54,064 nt of DNA from Nitriliruptoraceae bacterium (GTDB lineage: Bacteria; Actinomycetota; Nitriliruptoria; Nitriliruptorales; Nitriliruptoraceae): the NCBI GenBank assembly GCA_020832455.1, contig JAFIEQ010000008.1:1-54064 (forward strand), written 5' to 3'. A model generated the notes under the pieces. That model saw only the letters and a program-made list of their open reading frames with translations. It did not search any database and was not told the origin of the DNA. Below, piece after piece: positions 1 to 8,251 of the stretch. The translations under genes were made by a program, and so were the position numbers. How positions within the stretch are numbered: position 1 is the first letter of the stretch; each line of letters starts with the position of its first letter.

Positions 1-748
1 GGGCTGTGGGGCGGTCCGCGGGGGGGGCGGCCGGGCGGCGCGGGCCGCCCGGGGGGGCCGGAGGCGGCCGCCCCCCCGGGGCCGGATCCGGGGTCGGTGC
101 GCCCGCATCCCGCAGCTGCTGGCGCATCGAGCGGCCCGCCGGCTCGGTCAGGATCCCGCCGGCGAACAGTTCCAGGGCCGCCACGAGGTAGGGCCGCGCC
201 GCCTCGCCACCGGCCAGCAGGTCGGCGCCGAGCAGCCGCTGCGTGTGGGTGTGGAGCACGACGGCGCCGAGCGACCACACGGTGAGCAGCGCCGCGAGGC
301 CGCGCAGATCGTCGACCGGACGCAGCACCCCGGCTTCGATGCCCTCCTGCATGTAGGCGACCGCGTCGTCGACGAACTCGTCGAGCAACTCCTCGACGTG
401 GGGCGAGCCGTCGGTCAACGTCCGGGCGAGGTAGGCGAGCAGCGGCGGACCCGTGTCCCGGGACCGCAGGGCGCCCAGCACGTCCAACCCCGCACCCTGA
501 CGCATCACCTCGGTCTTCTGCGCCCGGACCGTGGCCGCCACGAACTCGTCGCAGGCGACGCGCAGCTGGTCCTTGGACCCGTAGTGGTGGATCACCAGCG
601 GTGCGGACACCCCCGCGCGTGCCGCGATGGCACGGACCGACGTCGCATCGACGCCGGCCTCGGCGAACGCCTCGATGGCGGCGTCCCGGATCCGGGCCGC
701 GGTCGACCGGTCGTCGGCGGCTGCAGGCGTCGGGGTTGCTGAACTCAT
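1..748 (-). CDS. TetR-family transcriptional regulator (3' end cut by window edge)
   Basis: The frame starts at ATG 748 and stays open to base 1, so the C-terminus is missing. The first 55 residues form a typical TetR helix-turn-helix (AAIEAFAEAGVDATSVRAIA, then ARAGVSAPLVIHHYGSKDQL), with the usual His-Tyr-Gly-Ser-Lys after the recognition helix. The rest is an all-helical ligand-binding region. The visible tail (upstream of about base 150) turns into a Pro/Gly/Arg-rich stretch encoded by G and C homopolymers; this is unusual for the family and may be a disordered tail or poor assembly at a contig end. Two palindromes lie over and just upstream of the start codon, which suggests autorepression. 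The ligand cannot be inferred. Confidence 0.85.
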   Translation of the reverse strand, partial: MSSATPTPAAADDRSTAARIRDAAIEAFAEAGVDATSVRAIAARAGVSAPLVIHHYGSKDQLRVACDEFVAATVRAQKTEVMRQGAGLDVLGALRSRDTGPPLLAYLARTLTDGSPHVEELLDEFVDDAVAYMQEGIEAGVLRPVDDLRGLAALLTVWSLGAVVLHTHTQRLLGADLLAGGEAARPYLVAALELFAGGILTEPAGRSMRQQLRDAGAPTPDPAPGGRPPPAPPGGPRRPAAPPADRPTA

Positions 749-773
749 GTTCAGCATCTTGAACGTGCGTTCA
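740..773. promoter_or_regulatory. Twin TGAAC-N4-GTTCA palindromes, probable TetR operators
   Basis: Two 14-bp perfect inverted repeats of the form TGAAC-N4-GTTCA lie at 740-753 (covering the TetR start codon) and 760-773. Their centres are exactly 20 bp apart, about two helical turns. In the second the repeat extends to six-base arms (TGAACG TG CGTTCA). Paired sites on one DNA face at the promoter of a TetR gene are classic for cooperative binding of two dimers. Function is inferred from symmetry and location only. Confidence 0.65.
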
Positions 774-798
774 GTGCCTGTCAAGTCGGCGAGGCAAG

Positions 799-854
799 TC
801 GGCGGGGCACGTCGGCGGGTCACGTCTCGGCGGGGCACGTCGGCGGGTCACGTC
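799..854. repeat. Perfect tandem duplication of a 28-bp unit
   Basis: Bases 799-826 and 827-854 are identical. Each unit itself contains two related sub-blocks (ggggcacgtcggc and gggtcacgtc). A degenerate partial copy precedes it at about 785-798. It lies in the non-coding stretch between the TetR gene start and the end of the OsmC-like gene. It looks like replication slippage; no function is apparent. Confidence 0.9.
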
Positions 855-910
855 GCGGCGTCAGGTGCAGATGTCAGGTGACGACGGAACGAGCGCGCGG
901 CCGCGCGCCC

Positions 911-1459
911 TCACGCCAGGTGGGGGTGGCGCACGCTCGCACCGACCTGCACCCCGACCGCCAACGAGTCCGCGATCGGGGACCGACCGAGAGCATCGGC
1001 CAGGAGTCCGTCCACCACCTCCCCGTCGGCGTCGCATGCCACCTCGACGTCGAGGTGGATCCGCGTCAGCCCTGGCCGTACCCCTACGACCCCGGCGTTG
1101 CCTCGCAGATCGAGGTGGCCCTCGGCGGCGATCTCCAACCGCTCGACGCGAACGCCGGTCACCGCGGCTGCCTCGACGAAGGTCTGGGCGACGCAGGAAC
1201 CGAGCGCGGCGAGGAGCAGCTCCCCCGGGGCGGGCCCGGCGTCCGTGCCACCGAGCTCCTGCGGCCGGTCGACCGCCACCGTCGCGCTGCGGGGGACCCG
1301 ATGACCACCGAGCGCGAACCCCTCGGCGGCCGCGTGTGTGCGGTAGCGATCCTCCCACCGGGTCCGCACGTGCGTCGCGACGGTCCCGGTCCCGGGGCCG
1401 CTGGTCACCATCCCGGCGAACGCGGCGAGTCGGTCGGTGTCGATGCCGTTGCAGCTCAT
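911..1459 (-). CDS. OsmC/YhfA-like family protein
   Basis: A 182-aa protein of the OsmC/Ohr superfamily. These are small dimeric proteins; true OsmC/Ohr members reduce organic hydroperoxides with two cysteines. The family core is visible: PGELLLAALGSCVAQTFVEA holds the first conserved Cys at the start of the long central helix. At the position of the second redox Cys the sequence reads GRSPIADSLAVG, with no Cys, so peroxidase activity is doubtful and a YhfA-type role is more likely. ATG 1459 is chosen because homology starts there and the upstream methyltransferase gene ends two bases earlier (1462), implying one operon with it. The longer open frame upstream of 1459 is a shadow of that methyltransferase gene. 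Confidence 0.75.
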   Translation of the reverse strand: MSCNGIDTDRLAAFAGMVTSGPGTGTVATHVRTRWEDRYRTHAAAEGFALGGHRVPRSATVAVDRPQELGGTDAGPAPGELLLAALGSCVAQTFVEAAAVTGVRVERLEIAAEGHLDLRGNAGVVGVRPGLTRIHLDVEVACDADGEVVDGLLADALGRSPIADSLAVGVQVGASVRHPHLA

Positions 1460-1461
1460 GG

Positions 1462-2535
1462 TCACGGCCTCGCTTCGATGACGAGGTTGAACGGGGTCCG
1501 GGCGGCGACGCGCACGCGTCCGAAGCCGGCGTCGGTCAGCACCTGGCGCAGCCGCGCCTCTCCCGCCTGCGCACCCAGGCCGAGACCGCCCGACTGGGCC
1601 AGCGAGTTCGGCGTGCACAGGAACACCGATCCCGAGTAGAACAGCCGGCTGATCGGGTTGAGGTTGTCGGCAAGGTCGTCGCCGGCGGCCGGCTCGACGA
1701 CCAGCAGCGCACCGTCCTCGGCCAGCGACGCCCGCGCGTGGGTCGCCGCGCCGACCGGGTCACCCATGTCGTGCAGGCAGTCGAAGAAGCACACCAGGTC
1801 GTGGTCGCGGCCGTCGTGGTCGTCGGCGGCCGCGACCTCGAAGGACACGCGATCCTCGACCCCGGCCTCGGCCGCGGCCCGTCTGGCGGCCTCCATCGAG
1901 GCGGCGTGGAGGTCGTAGCCGGTGAACCGCGACGCCGGGTAGGCCTGGGCGAGCACGATCGTGGACACGCCGTGGCCACAGCCGATGTCGGCGACGCGGC
2001 CGCCGGCGGTCAGCCGCTCGGCGACGCCGTCGAGCGCGGGGATCCAGTCCTGGACCAGCTGGTGCCGGTAGAGCGGCCCGAAGAGCCGTTCGATCCCGCC
2101 GAAGAGGCGCGGGTCGTGTTCGTGCCATCCGACGCCGTCGCCGCTGCGGAACGCCTCGGCGACGACGTCCACGCTGGCCCACACCGCGGACATGACCGGG
2201 TAGATGCCCCCCACGAACGCAGGGCTGTCGGGATCGGCCAGGACCGCGGCGTGCTCGTCGGGGAGCTCGAACGTCCCGGTCTCCGGGTGGTAGACGACGT
2301 AGCCCCCGGCGGCCTGGTTGGCGAGCCACTCCCGGACGTAGCGTTCGCGGGTCCGGGTGCGTTCGGCAAGCTCGGCGGGGGTCATCGGCCCGGCGCCGCT
2401 CATCGCCGCGTACAACCCCAGGACATCGCCGAGGTAGCAGCAGGCCGCCGACTGGGCCACGGCCGCTTCCGCGACGGCGAGCCCCTGGAAGGCCTGCACC
2501 CGTTCCTGGTCGAGTTCCATGACATCGATGCTCAT
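1462..2535 (-). CDS. SAM-dependent methyltransferase with N-terminal winged-helix domain (Rv2258c-like)
   Basis: A 357-aa class I methyltransferase. The N-terminal third (residues 10-90) looks like the winged-helix dimerisation domain of this family (LAERTRTRERYVREWLANQA). Motif I for SAM binding is VADIGCGHGVST near residue 180, followed by an acidic residue in FTGYDLHAASM, and a second motif region DHDLVCFFDCLHDMGDP. The substrate cannot be told; family members act on small molecules and are often misannotated. ATG 2535 is preceded by GGGAG at a good distance. The OsmC-like gene follows after two bases. The TPR-LuxR gene is divergent, sharing a 220-bp control region. Confidence 0.8.
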   Translation of the reverse strand: MSIDVMELDQERVQAFQGLAVAEAAVAQSAACCYLGDVLGLYAAMSGAGPMTPAELAERTRTRERYVREWLANQAAGGYVVYHPETGTFELPDEHAAVLADPDSPAFVGGIYPVMSAVWASVDVVAEAFRSGDGVGWHEHDPRLFGGIERLFGPLYRHQLVQDWIPALDGVAERLTAGGRVADIGCGHGVSTIVLAQAYPASRFTGYDLHAASMEAARRAAAEAGVEDRVSFEVAAADDHDGRDHDLVCFFDCLHDMGDPVGAATHARASLAEDGALLVVEPAAGDDLADNLNPISRLFYSGSVFLCTPNSLAQSGGLGLGAQAGEARLRQVLTDAGFGRVRVAARTPFNLVIEARP

Positions 2536-2756
2536 CGCGTTGCTCCCGTCGATCGGTCGGTCCACCGCTCGGCCCTCGTGGACCCGGTGCGCTGATGGAT
2601 CAACCATGACCACCCATGGCGCCTCTGCCATCGGGGACGACACGCAACCTCGGTGTCGCCGACTACGAGGTTCCACCCACGGGCCGGGAGCCGACGTCCC
2701 GGCCACCTCGAGGGCCCAGGTGCCATACTGAACGGGCTCGTGGATCGGAGTCGAGC

Positions 2757-4397
2757 GTGGGGGACGCGCTGCTGGCGCAGGCACGACTGGCCTACGCCGA
2801 CCACCGTTGGGACGTCGCGTACACCACCTTCGCCGAGGTGGCCGACACCGGCGACCTCGATACCGACGACCTCGCGGCCTTCGCGGACGCGGCCTGGTGG
2901 CTCGGGGACACCGACCGGTCCCTGGAGCTCTCCGAGCAGGTCTACCGCCGCTGTCTGCAGGGAGACCGCACGCCGGTGGCCGCCCGCCTGGCCATCGAGA
3001 TCGGGTTCCTGTGGCTGATCCGCGGCGAACAGCAGATCGGCTCCGGCTGGATCAGCCGGGCCCGACGGCTGCTCGCCGAGGTGCCGGAGTGCGCGGAGCT
3101 CGGCTACCTGCACTACCTCGCCGTCCTCGAGGCGCTCGACACCGCCCGGTTCGACGAGGCGCGGACGATGTCGCAGCAGATGCAGACGCTCGCGACCACC
3201 CACGGCGACGCGACCCTCTGCGCGATGGCGCTGGTGGTCGAGGGGATCGCCACGGTCCGCGCGGGGCAGGTGGCGGACGGGCTCGCGCTGTGCGACGAGG
3301 CGATGCTCCCGGTGCGGGCGGGCGACGTCGAGCGCAGCTGGGCGGGCAACCTGTACTGCCTGGTGATGGCGCTGTGCTTCGAACTCGCCGACTTCGACCG
3401 GGCGCGGGCGTGGACCGACGCCACCGAACGTTGGTGTGACCAGTTCAGCAACGCCGCGATGTTCACCGGTATCTGCCGGGTCCACCGGGCACAACTGCTC
3501 CACCTCGAGGGCGCCTGGGACCAGGCCGAGTCCCGCGCCGTCCAGGCCTGTCGCGACCTGGCCGACATGAACGTCGAGGTGGTGTCGGCGGGCCACTACG
3601 AGATCGGCGAGCTCCGGCGCGTCCGCGGCGACGACGACGGTGCCGAGCAGGCCTTCGCGCGGGCGCATGCGCTGGGACGTGATCCACAGCCGGGGCTGGC
3701 GTTGCTGCGGCTCGCGCAGGGGGACGCGACCGCGGCGCGGATGTCGTTGGAGACGGCCCTGGCGGCCACGGAACCGCCGCTGCCGCGGGTGCCGTTGCTG
3801 ATCGCGCTGGTCGACGTCGCCGAGGTGACGCAGGACCCGGACCTCGCGGGATCCGCCGCCGCCGAGCTCGCCGTGATCGCCGCGACCTTCACCACCCCGG
3901 GGATCCGGGCCCGCGCCGCGACCGCCGCCGGTGTCGCCCACCTGTTGGCCGGCGAACCCGACCAGGCGCTCGCGGCCCTGCGGGAGGCGTCCCGGACCTG
4001 GCGCACCGTCGGGGGCCGCTACGACACCGCGCGCACCCAGGTCCGACTCGCACAGGCGCTCGCCGCGGCCGGCGACACCGACACGGCCGACCGCGAACGG
4101 GACCAGGCGATCGCGACCTTCGTGGCGCTCGGTGCCCGCCCGGACCTCGAGGCCGTCGCCGCCGAGGGGGACGTGACCGCCCCGGCGGCACCGGGCGGCC
4201 TCACGGACCGGGAGGTCGAGGTGCTCCGGTTGGTCGCGGACGGTGCGAGCAACGCGACGGTCGCCGAGCACCTCACGATCAGTGCGCGGACCGTGGAGCG
4301 GCACGTCTCCAACATCTTCCTGAAGCTCGGGGTCTCCTCGCGGACCCAGGCCGCTCGGTTCGCCTTCGAGCACGGTCTGGTGGGTGGAACCACCTAG
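2757..4397 (+). CDS. TPR-type LuxR-family transcriptional regulator
   Basis: A 546-aa regulator. Residues 1 to about 470 are Ala-rich paired helices of TPR character (for example LEREP-like repeats around WAGNLYCLVMALCFELADF). Residues 480-540 are a clear LuxR/GerE HTH: LTDREVEVLRLVADGASNAT, then ISARTVERHVSNIFLKLGVS. Unlike LAL/MalT regulators there is no Walker-type ATPase domain. GTG 2757 is chosen because GGAG lies at a good distance and homology-like sequence begins with VGDALLAQARLAY. A CATACT box at 2724-2729 could be the -10. It is divergent from the methyltransferase/OsmC pair, which makes those genes plausible targets. Confidence 0.8.
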   Translation: MGDALLAQARLAYADHRWDVAYTTFAEVADTGDLDTDDLAAFADAAWWLGDTDRSLELSEQVYRRCLQGDRTPVAARLAIEIGFLWLIRGEQQIGSGWISRARRLLAEVPECAELGYLHYLAVLEALDTARFDEARTMSQQMQTLATTHGDATLCAMALVVEGIATVRAGQVADGLALCDEAMLPVRAGDVERSWAGNLYCLVMALCFELADFDRARAWTDATERWCDQFSNAAMFTGICRVHRAQLLHLEGAWDQAESRAVQACRDLADMNVEVVSAGHYEIGELRRVRGDDDGAEQAFARAHALGRDPQPGLALLRLAQGDATAARMSLETALAATEPPLPRVPLLIALVDVAEVTQDPDLAGSAAAELAVIAATFTTPGIRARAATAAGVAHLLAGEPDQALAALREASRTWRTVGGRYDTARTQVRLAQALAAAGDTDTADRERDQAIATFVALGARPDLEAVAAEGDVTAPAAPGGLTDREVEVLRLVADGASNATVAEHLTISARTVERHVSNIFLKLGVSSRTQAARFAFEHGLVGGTT

Positions 4398-4603
4398 CTT
4401 GCGCGCACCGGGTGCGTGTCGCTCCCGATGCGCGGCGTGCCGCCCGGGGTCATGGTGGTCGCAGGACCGCGTCCTGATCGCCCGCGCAGAGATCCGCGAT
4501 CTGGAGACCGTCGGCACCGTGGCCGGGCCGGGCGGTATCGGCCCCATTGGCCAAGGGACACCGCCTTCCCTACGGTGTTCCACATCCTCGACGGGGATCG
4601 ATG

Positions 4604-5098
4604 ATGTCCGAGCTCCAGACACCCACGCCCACCCGCCCGCGACCACCCGCACCGGGTTCCGCCGGCCAGCAGGTGCGCCGCGGGGTCGTCCTCGCCTTCG
4701 CGGTGGGCACGCTGCTGGTCCTCGTCGGCGGGTTCATCGACACCGCTCCCGATGCCGGGTTCTGGGTCACGACCGCCGCCGGGATGGTCCAGGCGATCGC
4801 GGTGATCGTGCTGTTCGTGCTCCGGACCCCGCCGCAGGGCCGCCGCGGGCACCTTGCGCCGAGCGAGCGGGCCGACCGCGACCTCGCCTCGCGCGTGAGC
4901 CTGGCGGTCTTCGGGCCGGTCGTGCTCACGGTGCTGTTGATCGCGTTCGCTCGCGCCGCCTGGGCCGGGGTCACTCCGGACGCCGATGCGCTGCGTCACT
5001 GGATGCTCGGCAGCTCGTTCCTGCTGACGGGGCTGCCGTCCGCGATCCTCGCCTGGAGGGATGCCAGCGGGACCGACGCGGTCGCCGAGAGCCGCTGA
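4604..5098 (+). CDS. Small integral membrane protein, function unknown
   Basis: About 164 aa. A Pro/Thr-rich hydrophilic N-terminus is followed by four predicted transmembrane helices: GVVLAFAVGTLLVLVGG, VTTAAGMVQAIAVIVLFVL, LAVFGPVVLTVLLIAFARAA and MLGSSFLLTGLPSAILAW. ATG 4604 (or the adjacent ATG 4601) has GGGGA six bases upstream. No catalytic motif or known family was recognised. It converges on the minus-strand cassette ending at 5102, with only three bases between the stops. Confidence 0.6.
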   Translation: MSELQTPTPTRPRPPAPGSAGQQVRRGVVLAFAVGTLLVLVGGFIDTAPDAGFWVTTAAGMVQAIAVIVLFVLRTPPQGRRGHLAPSERADRDLASRVSLAVFGPVVLTVLLIAFARAAWAGVTPDADALRHWMLGSSFLLTGLPSAILAWRDASGTDAVAESR

Positions 5099-5101
5099 CC
5101 G

Positions 5102-5959
5102 TCACCCGACGGGCGTCCCGTCGTCAGCGACGAACCGACCGATCCAACGCTGCAGCAGTGTCGTCACGACCGCACCCGCGTCGCGACGCCCCCCGGTCAA
5201 CAACGTGATGGTGCCGTCGTCCGCGGGCACCCCGACGAGCCACCGCCCGTCGACGGTGAGCGCCAGGTTCGTGAGCACGACCCCGGCCTCGGGCTCCGGA
5301 CCGTGGTGCAGTTCGAGACGGACCTGCATGTGCAGCGCACCCGCCGCCTCCAACGCGGCTGCGTACCCGTCCGCCTCCAGCCCGGCGGTGCGCTGCGCGG
5401 CCGCGTCCGTCGACGTGTCCCCCGACGCGGACGGCTCTTCCTCGGCTCCGTCACCCATCGGATCGACGACCGCGGCGACGAGCGCATCCAGCGCGCTCCA
5501 CGGCCGGGCCAGCAGCAGGTGGTGCTGTCCGTCGTCGACGTCGACGTCCTGGATCAGCAGGACGGTCTGGTCGCCGGCGCGGACCAACCGCAGCAGCACC
5601 GTGGGCAGTGGGCCGTCGTCGTCCGCACGCAGCACGGCCGCCCCGGCCACGTGCTCGGCCTCGACGGCCACGCCCCACACGACCGCTGCCAACCCCTGCG
5701 CGTACCAGCCGTCCTCGTCGACGTGGACCGACCCGTCGGCCCGCAGCGCCCGGAACCCGGCGGCCAGCCGCCCGACACGCTCCTGCTCGCCGGCGGCGGC
5801 CAGGGTCGGCCAGATCCGGGGGTCGAGGTCGATGTCCTCGTGCAGCCAGGGCGCGTCGAGCAGCCAGGCCGCCTGCTCGTCGGGCCACACCCCCAGGTCC
5901 TCGAGCTCGTCCCCGAGCTCGCGCAGGATGTCGTCGAGGTCGGTGGGTTCGTCGGTCAC
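5102..5959 (-). CDS. Unknown protein, possibly EspG-like (last gene of WXG-type cassette)
   Basis: A 285-aa soluble acidic protein starting at GTG 5959, which overlaps the TGA of the upstream gene (GTGA). The pattern of a hydrophobic alpha/beta core with repeated lines such as TVLLRLVRAGDQTVLLIQDV, short acidic loops and a C-terminal strand-rich part recalls ESX secretion-associated EspG chaperones, but no diagnostic motif can be named. Residues around 175-195 are an acidic Ser/Thr linker. Context is the stronger clue: it ends a coupled four-gene set with two WXG100-like helical proteins and a membrane protein. EspG homology is a guess to be tested by profile search. Confidence 0.55.
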   Translation of the reverse strand: MTDEPTDLDDILRELGDELEDLGVWPDEQAAWLLDAPWLHEDIDLDPRIWPTLAAAGEQERVGRLAAGFRALRADGSVHVDEDGWYAQGLAAVVWGVAVEAEHVAGAAVLRADDDGPLPTVLLRLVRAGDQTVLLIQDVDVDDGQHHLLLARPWSALDALVAAVVDPMGDGAEEEPSASGDTSTDAAAQRTAGLEADGYAAALEAAGALHMQVRLELHHGPEPEAGVVLTNLALTVDGRWLVGVPADDGTITLLTGGRRDAGAVVTTLLQRWIGRFVADDGTPVG

Positions 5960-7071
5960 GATGGGTCGTCCTCCGTCGTGGTCGGTCCGGGACGGTCCGC
6001 CTCCGGGGGAAGATCCCAGCTCAGGGGCACATCCTGCACGTCGCCCTGCGCACCCGCGGCTCGCAGCGCCGCGAGCAGGGCGTCCGGATCGCGGGTGGCC
6101 AGCAACCAACCGCGCGGCGGGTCGTCCTCGCGGGCTTCGGTGATCCAGACCAGCCCTCCCGGCGGGTGCGCGGCGAGGTTGAGCACGATGGCCGCACGGG
6201 TGAGGCTGTACCAGCCGCCCCAGACCGCGACCCACGGCCGCCAGGTGCGGGAGGTGCGGTAGGTGCGCCACTGTGACTCGTGGACGTGGGCCTGCACTTC
6301 CTCGACGTCGACCTGGCCGAACGCGACGATGCGGGCGATCGGGATGCGCCGGGGCGGCGCGAACCAGACGCCCACCGCGGTGTCGCGCACCACGATCGAC
6401 GAGCCGGTCTGCCCGACCGGGGCGATGGTCGCCAGCACCCCGAGCGCGACCCCGACCGCGATCGGCGGCCACAGCTCCCGCACGTCCCGCAGGAACGGAT
6501 CGGTGGAGAACCAGAGCACGACGACGAGCAGGCCGAAGCCCAACGCGACGGTGAACCAGAGCGACAGCCCGGTCTCCGCCAGCCACCGCCGCTCCCGGTA
6601 GTGGACCTCGCCGTCCCGCGCGGGTGCCGGGCGGTGGACGGCGTCGGGCACTGGGGGGTTCGGGCCGACCGCCAGTCGCACGGCACGGCGAAGCGACCCG
6701 GTCGTCCCGGTCGCGGCGACGACCTCTCGGCGCCGCTTCGCCGGCACGCGGTGCTGGGCCAGGACCCGGACCAGGAACGCCGGCTCCCCGATCGACAGTG
6801 CGATCCCGAACACCACCAACGTCGTCAGGATCAGGATCGCGCCCATGACCAACACGCCCAAGGGGGCGGTCGCGCGCGCCTGCAGCGCCGGATCGTCGAG
6901 GATCGTCGCGAACATCACCGCGACCCCCAGGACCGCGCCCAGCACCACGAGCACGACGATCGGCCGTCGCCAGCGGAACGCACGGAACCCGTCGGCCTCC
7001 GCGAGGAGCGCCGTCGCGTCCTGCTCCCACCGGGCGCCGTGCCGGCCGCGTTCGGCGTCCTCAGTCACCAC
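5956..7071 (-). CDS. Four-helix membrane protein of the WXG-type cassette
   Basis: About 371 aa. It has two pairs of transmembrane helices: IVVLVVLGAVLGVAVMFATI and APLGVLVMGAILILTTLVVF near the N-terminus, then LSLWFTVALGFGLLVVVLWF and IAVGVALGVLATIAPV in the middle. A C-terminal domain of about 130 residues (with paired Trp motifs, TWRPWVAVWGGWYSL) is probably cytosolic. Start is GTG 7071 (or 7068), overlapping the 3' end of the upstream gene by about 8-11 bases. Its stop overlaps the next start as GTGA. No family recognised. It might anchor or sense the products of the two upstream helical proteins, but that is inference from operon structure. Confidence 0.6.
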   Translation of the reverse strand: MVTEDAERGRHGARWEQDATALLAEADGFRAFRWRRPIVVLVVLGAVLGVAVMFATILDDPALQARATAPLGVLVMGAILILTTLVVFGIALSIGEPAFLVRVLAQHRVPAKRRREVVAATGTTGSLRRAVRLAVGPNPPVPDAVHRPAPARDGEVHYRERRWLAETGLSLWFTVALGFGLLVVVLWFSTDPFLRDVRELWPPIAVGVALGVLATIAPVGQTGSSIVVRDTAVGVWFAPPRRIPIARIVAFGQVDVEEVQAHVHESQWRTYRTSRTWRPWVAVWGGWYSLTRAAIVLNLAAHPPGGLVWITEAREDDPPRGWLLATRDPDALLAALRAAGAQGDVQDVPLSWDLPPEADRPGPTTTEDDPS

Positions 7072-8251
7072 GGCCCTTCCACCAGCGGGAGACCGCACCG
7101 CCGACCGACATCGCGGCCGCGCCGACCGTCAACGCGGTCGCGGTGGCCACGATGACTGGACCACCGACGACCAACGCCGCACCCACCGCCACGCCCGCCG
7201 CGATCCCGACCGCGCCGGAGGCGATCTGCAGCCCGTCCCCGCTGCGGACACCCTGCACCAACTCCGCCCCGGAGAACACGGTGCCGACCACCGGTACCCG
7301 ACGGGCCATCTGCCCGGCGGTGGTCCGCGCGACCCCGGCGAGCCCCGGGACGCGGGGGACGGTGCCGGCCACGCGCGAGGCCATGGCGCCCGCCGAGCCA
7401 CGGACCTGCTGGCTGGTCCGCCCGATCCACCCGCTCGCGGTGGTCACCGGCCGATCGATGAACCCGCGGCGACCCGTCCACCCCTTGTGCCCACGCGCGC
7501 GGTAGTCCCACGTCCGCGCCGTCGCCGCGAACGCCCCCGTCAGTCCGGCGCGGGCGACCGGCGCGCTGCCCGCGAGCGCCTTCGTCGCGCGGCTGGCGGT
7601 CCGGTACCCGACCCACAACGCGGGGTTGCGCACGTTGATGCCGCGACCCTTGAAGCGCCCACCTCGGGCGTTGAACCCCGCGCGGGCCATCGATCGACCG
7701 CTCAACGCGGCGCCAGCAGCTCCCAGCCCGTTCAACGCGGACCAGGACCGACCGCCGAGCCGGGGCATCGCCTCCACGTTGGCCCCGAGGGCGGACGCCG
7801 ACTGGCGGACCGTCGCGTTCCAGGTGTCGAGCTCACGCGAGAGGTCGCGGCGCGCCGCCCACAGGGCCTGCTGCGCGCGATCCGCGTCGACGATCCCCTC
7901 GATCCCGCTGCCGGACCACCGGGCGCGGGCGAGCGCACGCTCCGCGTTCGCGACCCGCTCCTCGAGCACGCCGACCCGCGCCGCCGCGGTATCCGCCTGG
8001 TTCGCGAGCGAGCGCAGCTGCCCCGCCGCGGCGGCCAACGCCGGCGCCGTGGGACGGTGACTGGCCCGCACGTCCCGCAGATCGGCCACCATGCGCGTCG
8101 CCGCCGGGGAGGTCCACGCCGCGGCGAGGTCGCTCGACGCGCGACCGAGATCGGTCGCGACCTGATGGTGACGCTCCGCGGCAGCGTCGAGCCCCTCCGC
8201 AGTCGCACGGAGCGCGCCGGCGTCCCGCTGGATACGGGGCGCCCAGTTCAC
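7061..8251 (-). CDS. WXG100-like helical protein with glycine-rich hydrophobic C-terminus
   Basis: A 396-aa protein starting at GTG 8251 (GTGA overlap with the upstream stop). Residues 1-110 are heptad-like helices broken by LAAAWTSPAATRMVADLRD, a W-x-S turn resembling the WXG hairpin of ESAT-6-type proteins; a second coiled coil follows (ARVGVLEERVANAERALARA). The middle is Arg/Gly-rich and basic. Residues 310-385 are strongly hydrophobic and glycine-rich (GAVGIAAGVAVGAALVVGGP), as in pore-forming or glycine-zipper segments. This architecture (helical export-like head, variable middle, hydrophobic tail) resembles type VII-secreted toxins or structural proteins. No known toxin domain was seen. 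Confidence 0.6.
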   Translation of the reverse strand: MNWAPRIQRDAGALRATAEGLDAAAERHHQVATDLGRASSDLAAAWTSPAATRMVADLRDVRASHRPTAPALAAAAGQLRSLANQADTAAARVGVLEERVANAERALARARWSGSGIEGIVDADRAQQALWAARRDLSRELDTWNATVRQSASALGANVEAMPRLGGRSWSALNGLGAAGAALSGRSMARAGFNARGGRFKGRGINVRNPALWVGYRTASRATKALAGSAPVARAGLTGAFAATARTWDYRARGHKGWTGRRGFIDRPVTTASGWIGRTSQQVRGSAGAMASRVAGTVPRVPGLAGVARTTAGQMARRVPVVGTVFSGAELVQGVRSGDGLQIASGAVGIAAGVAVGAALVVGGPVIVATATALTVGAAAMSVGGAVSRWWKGRGD

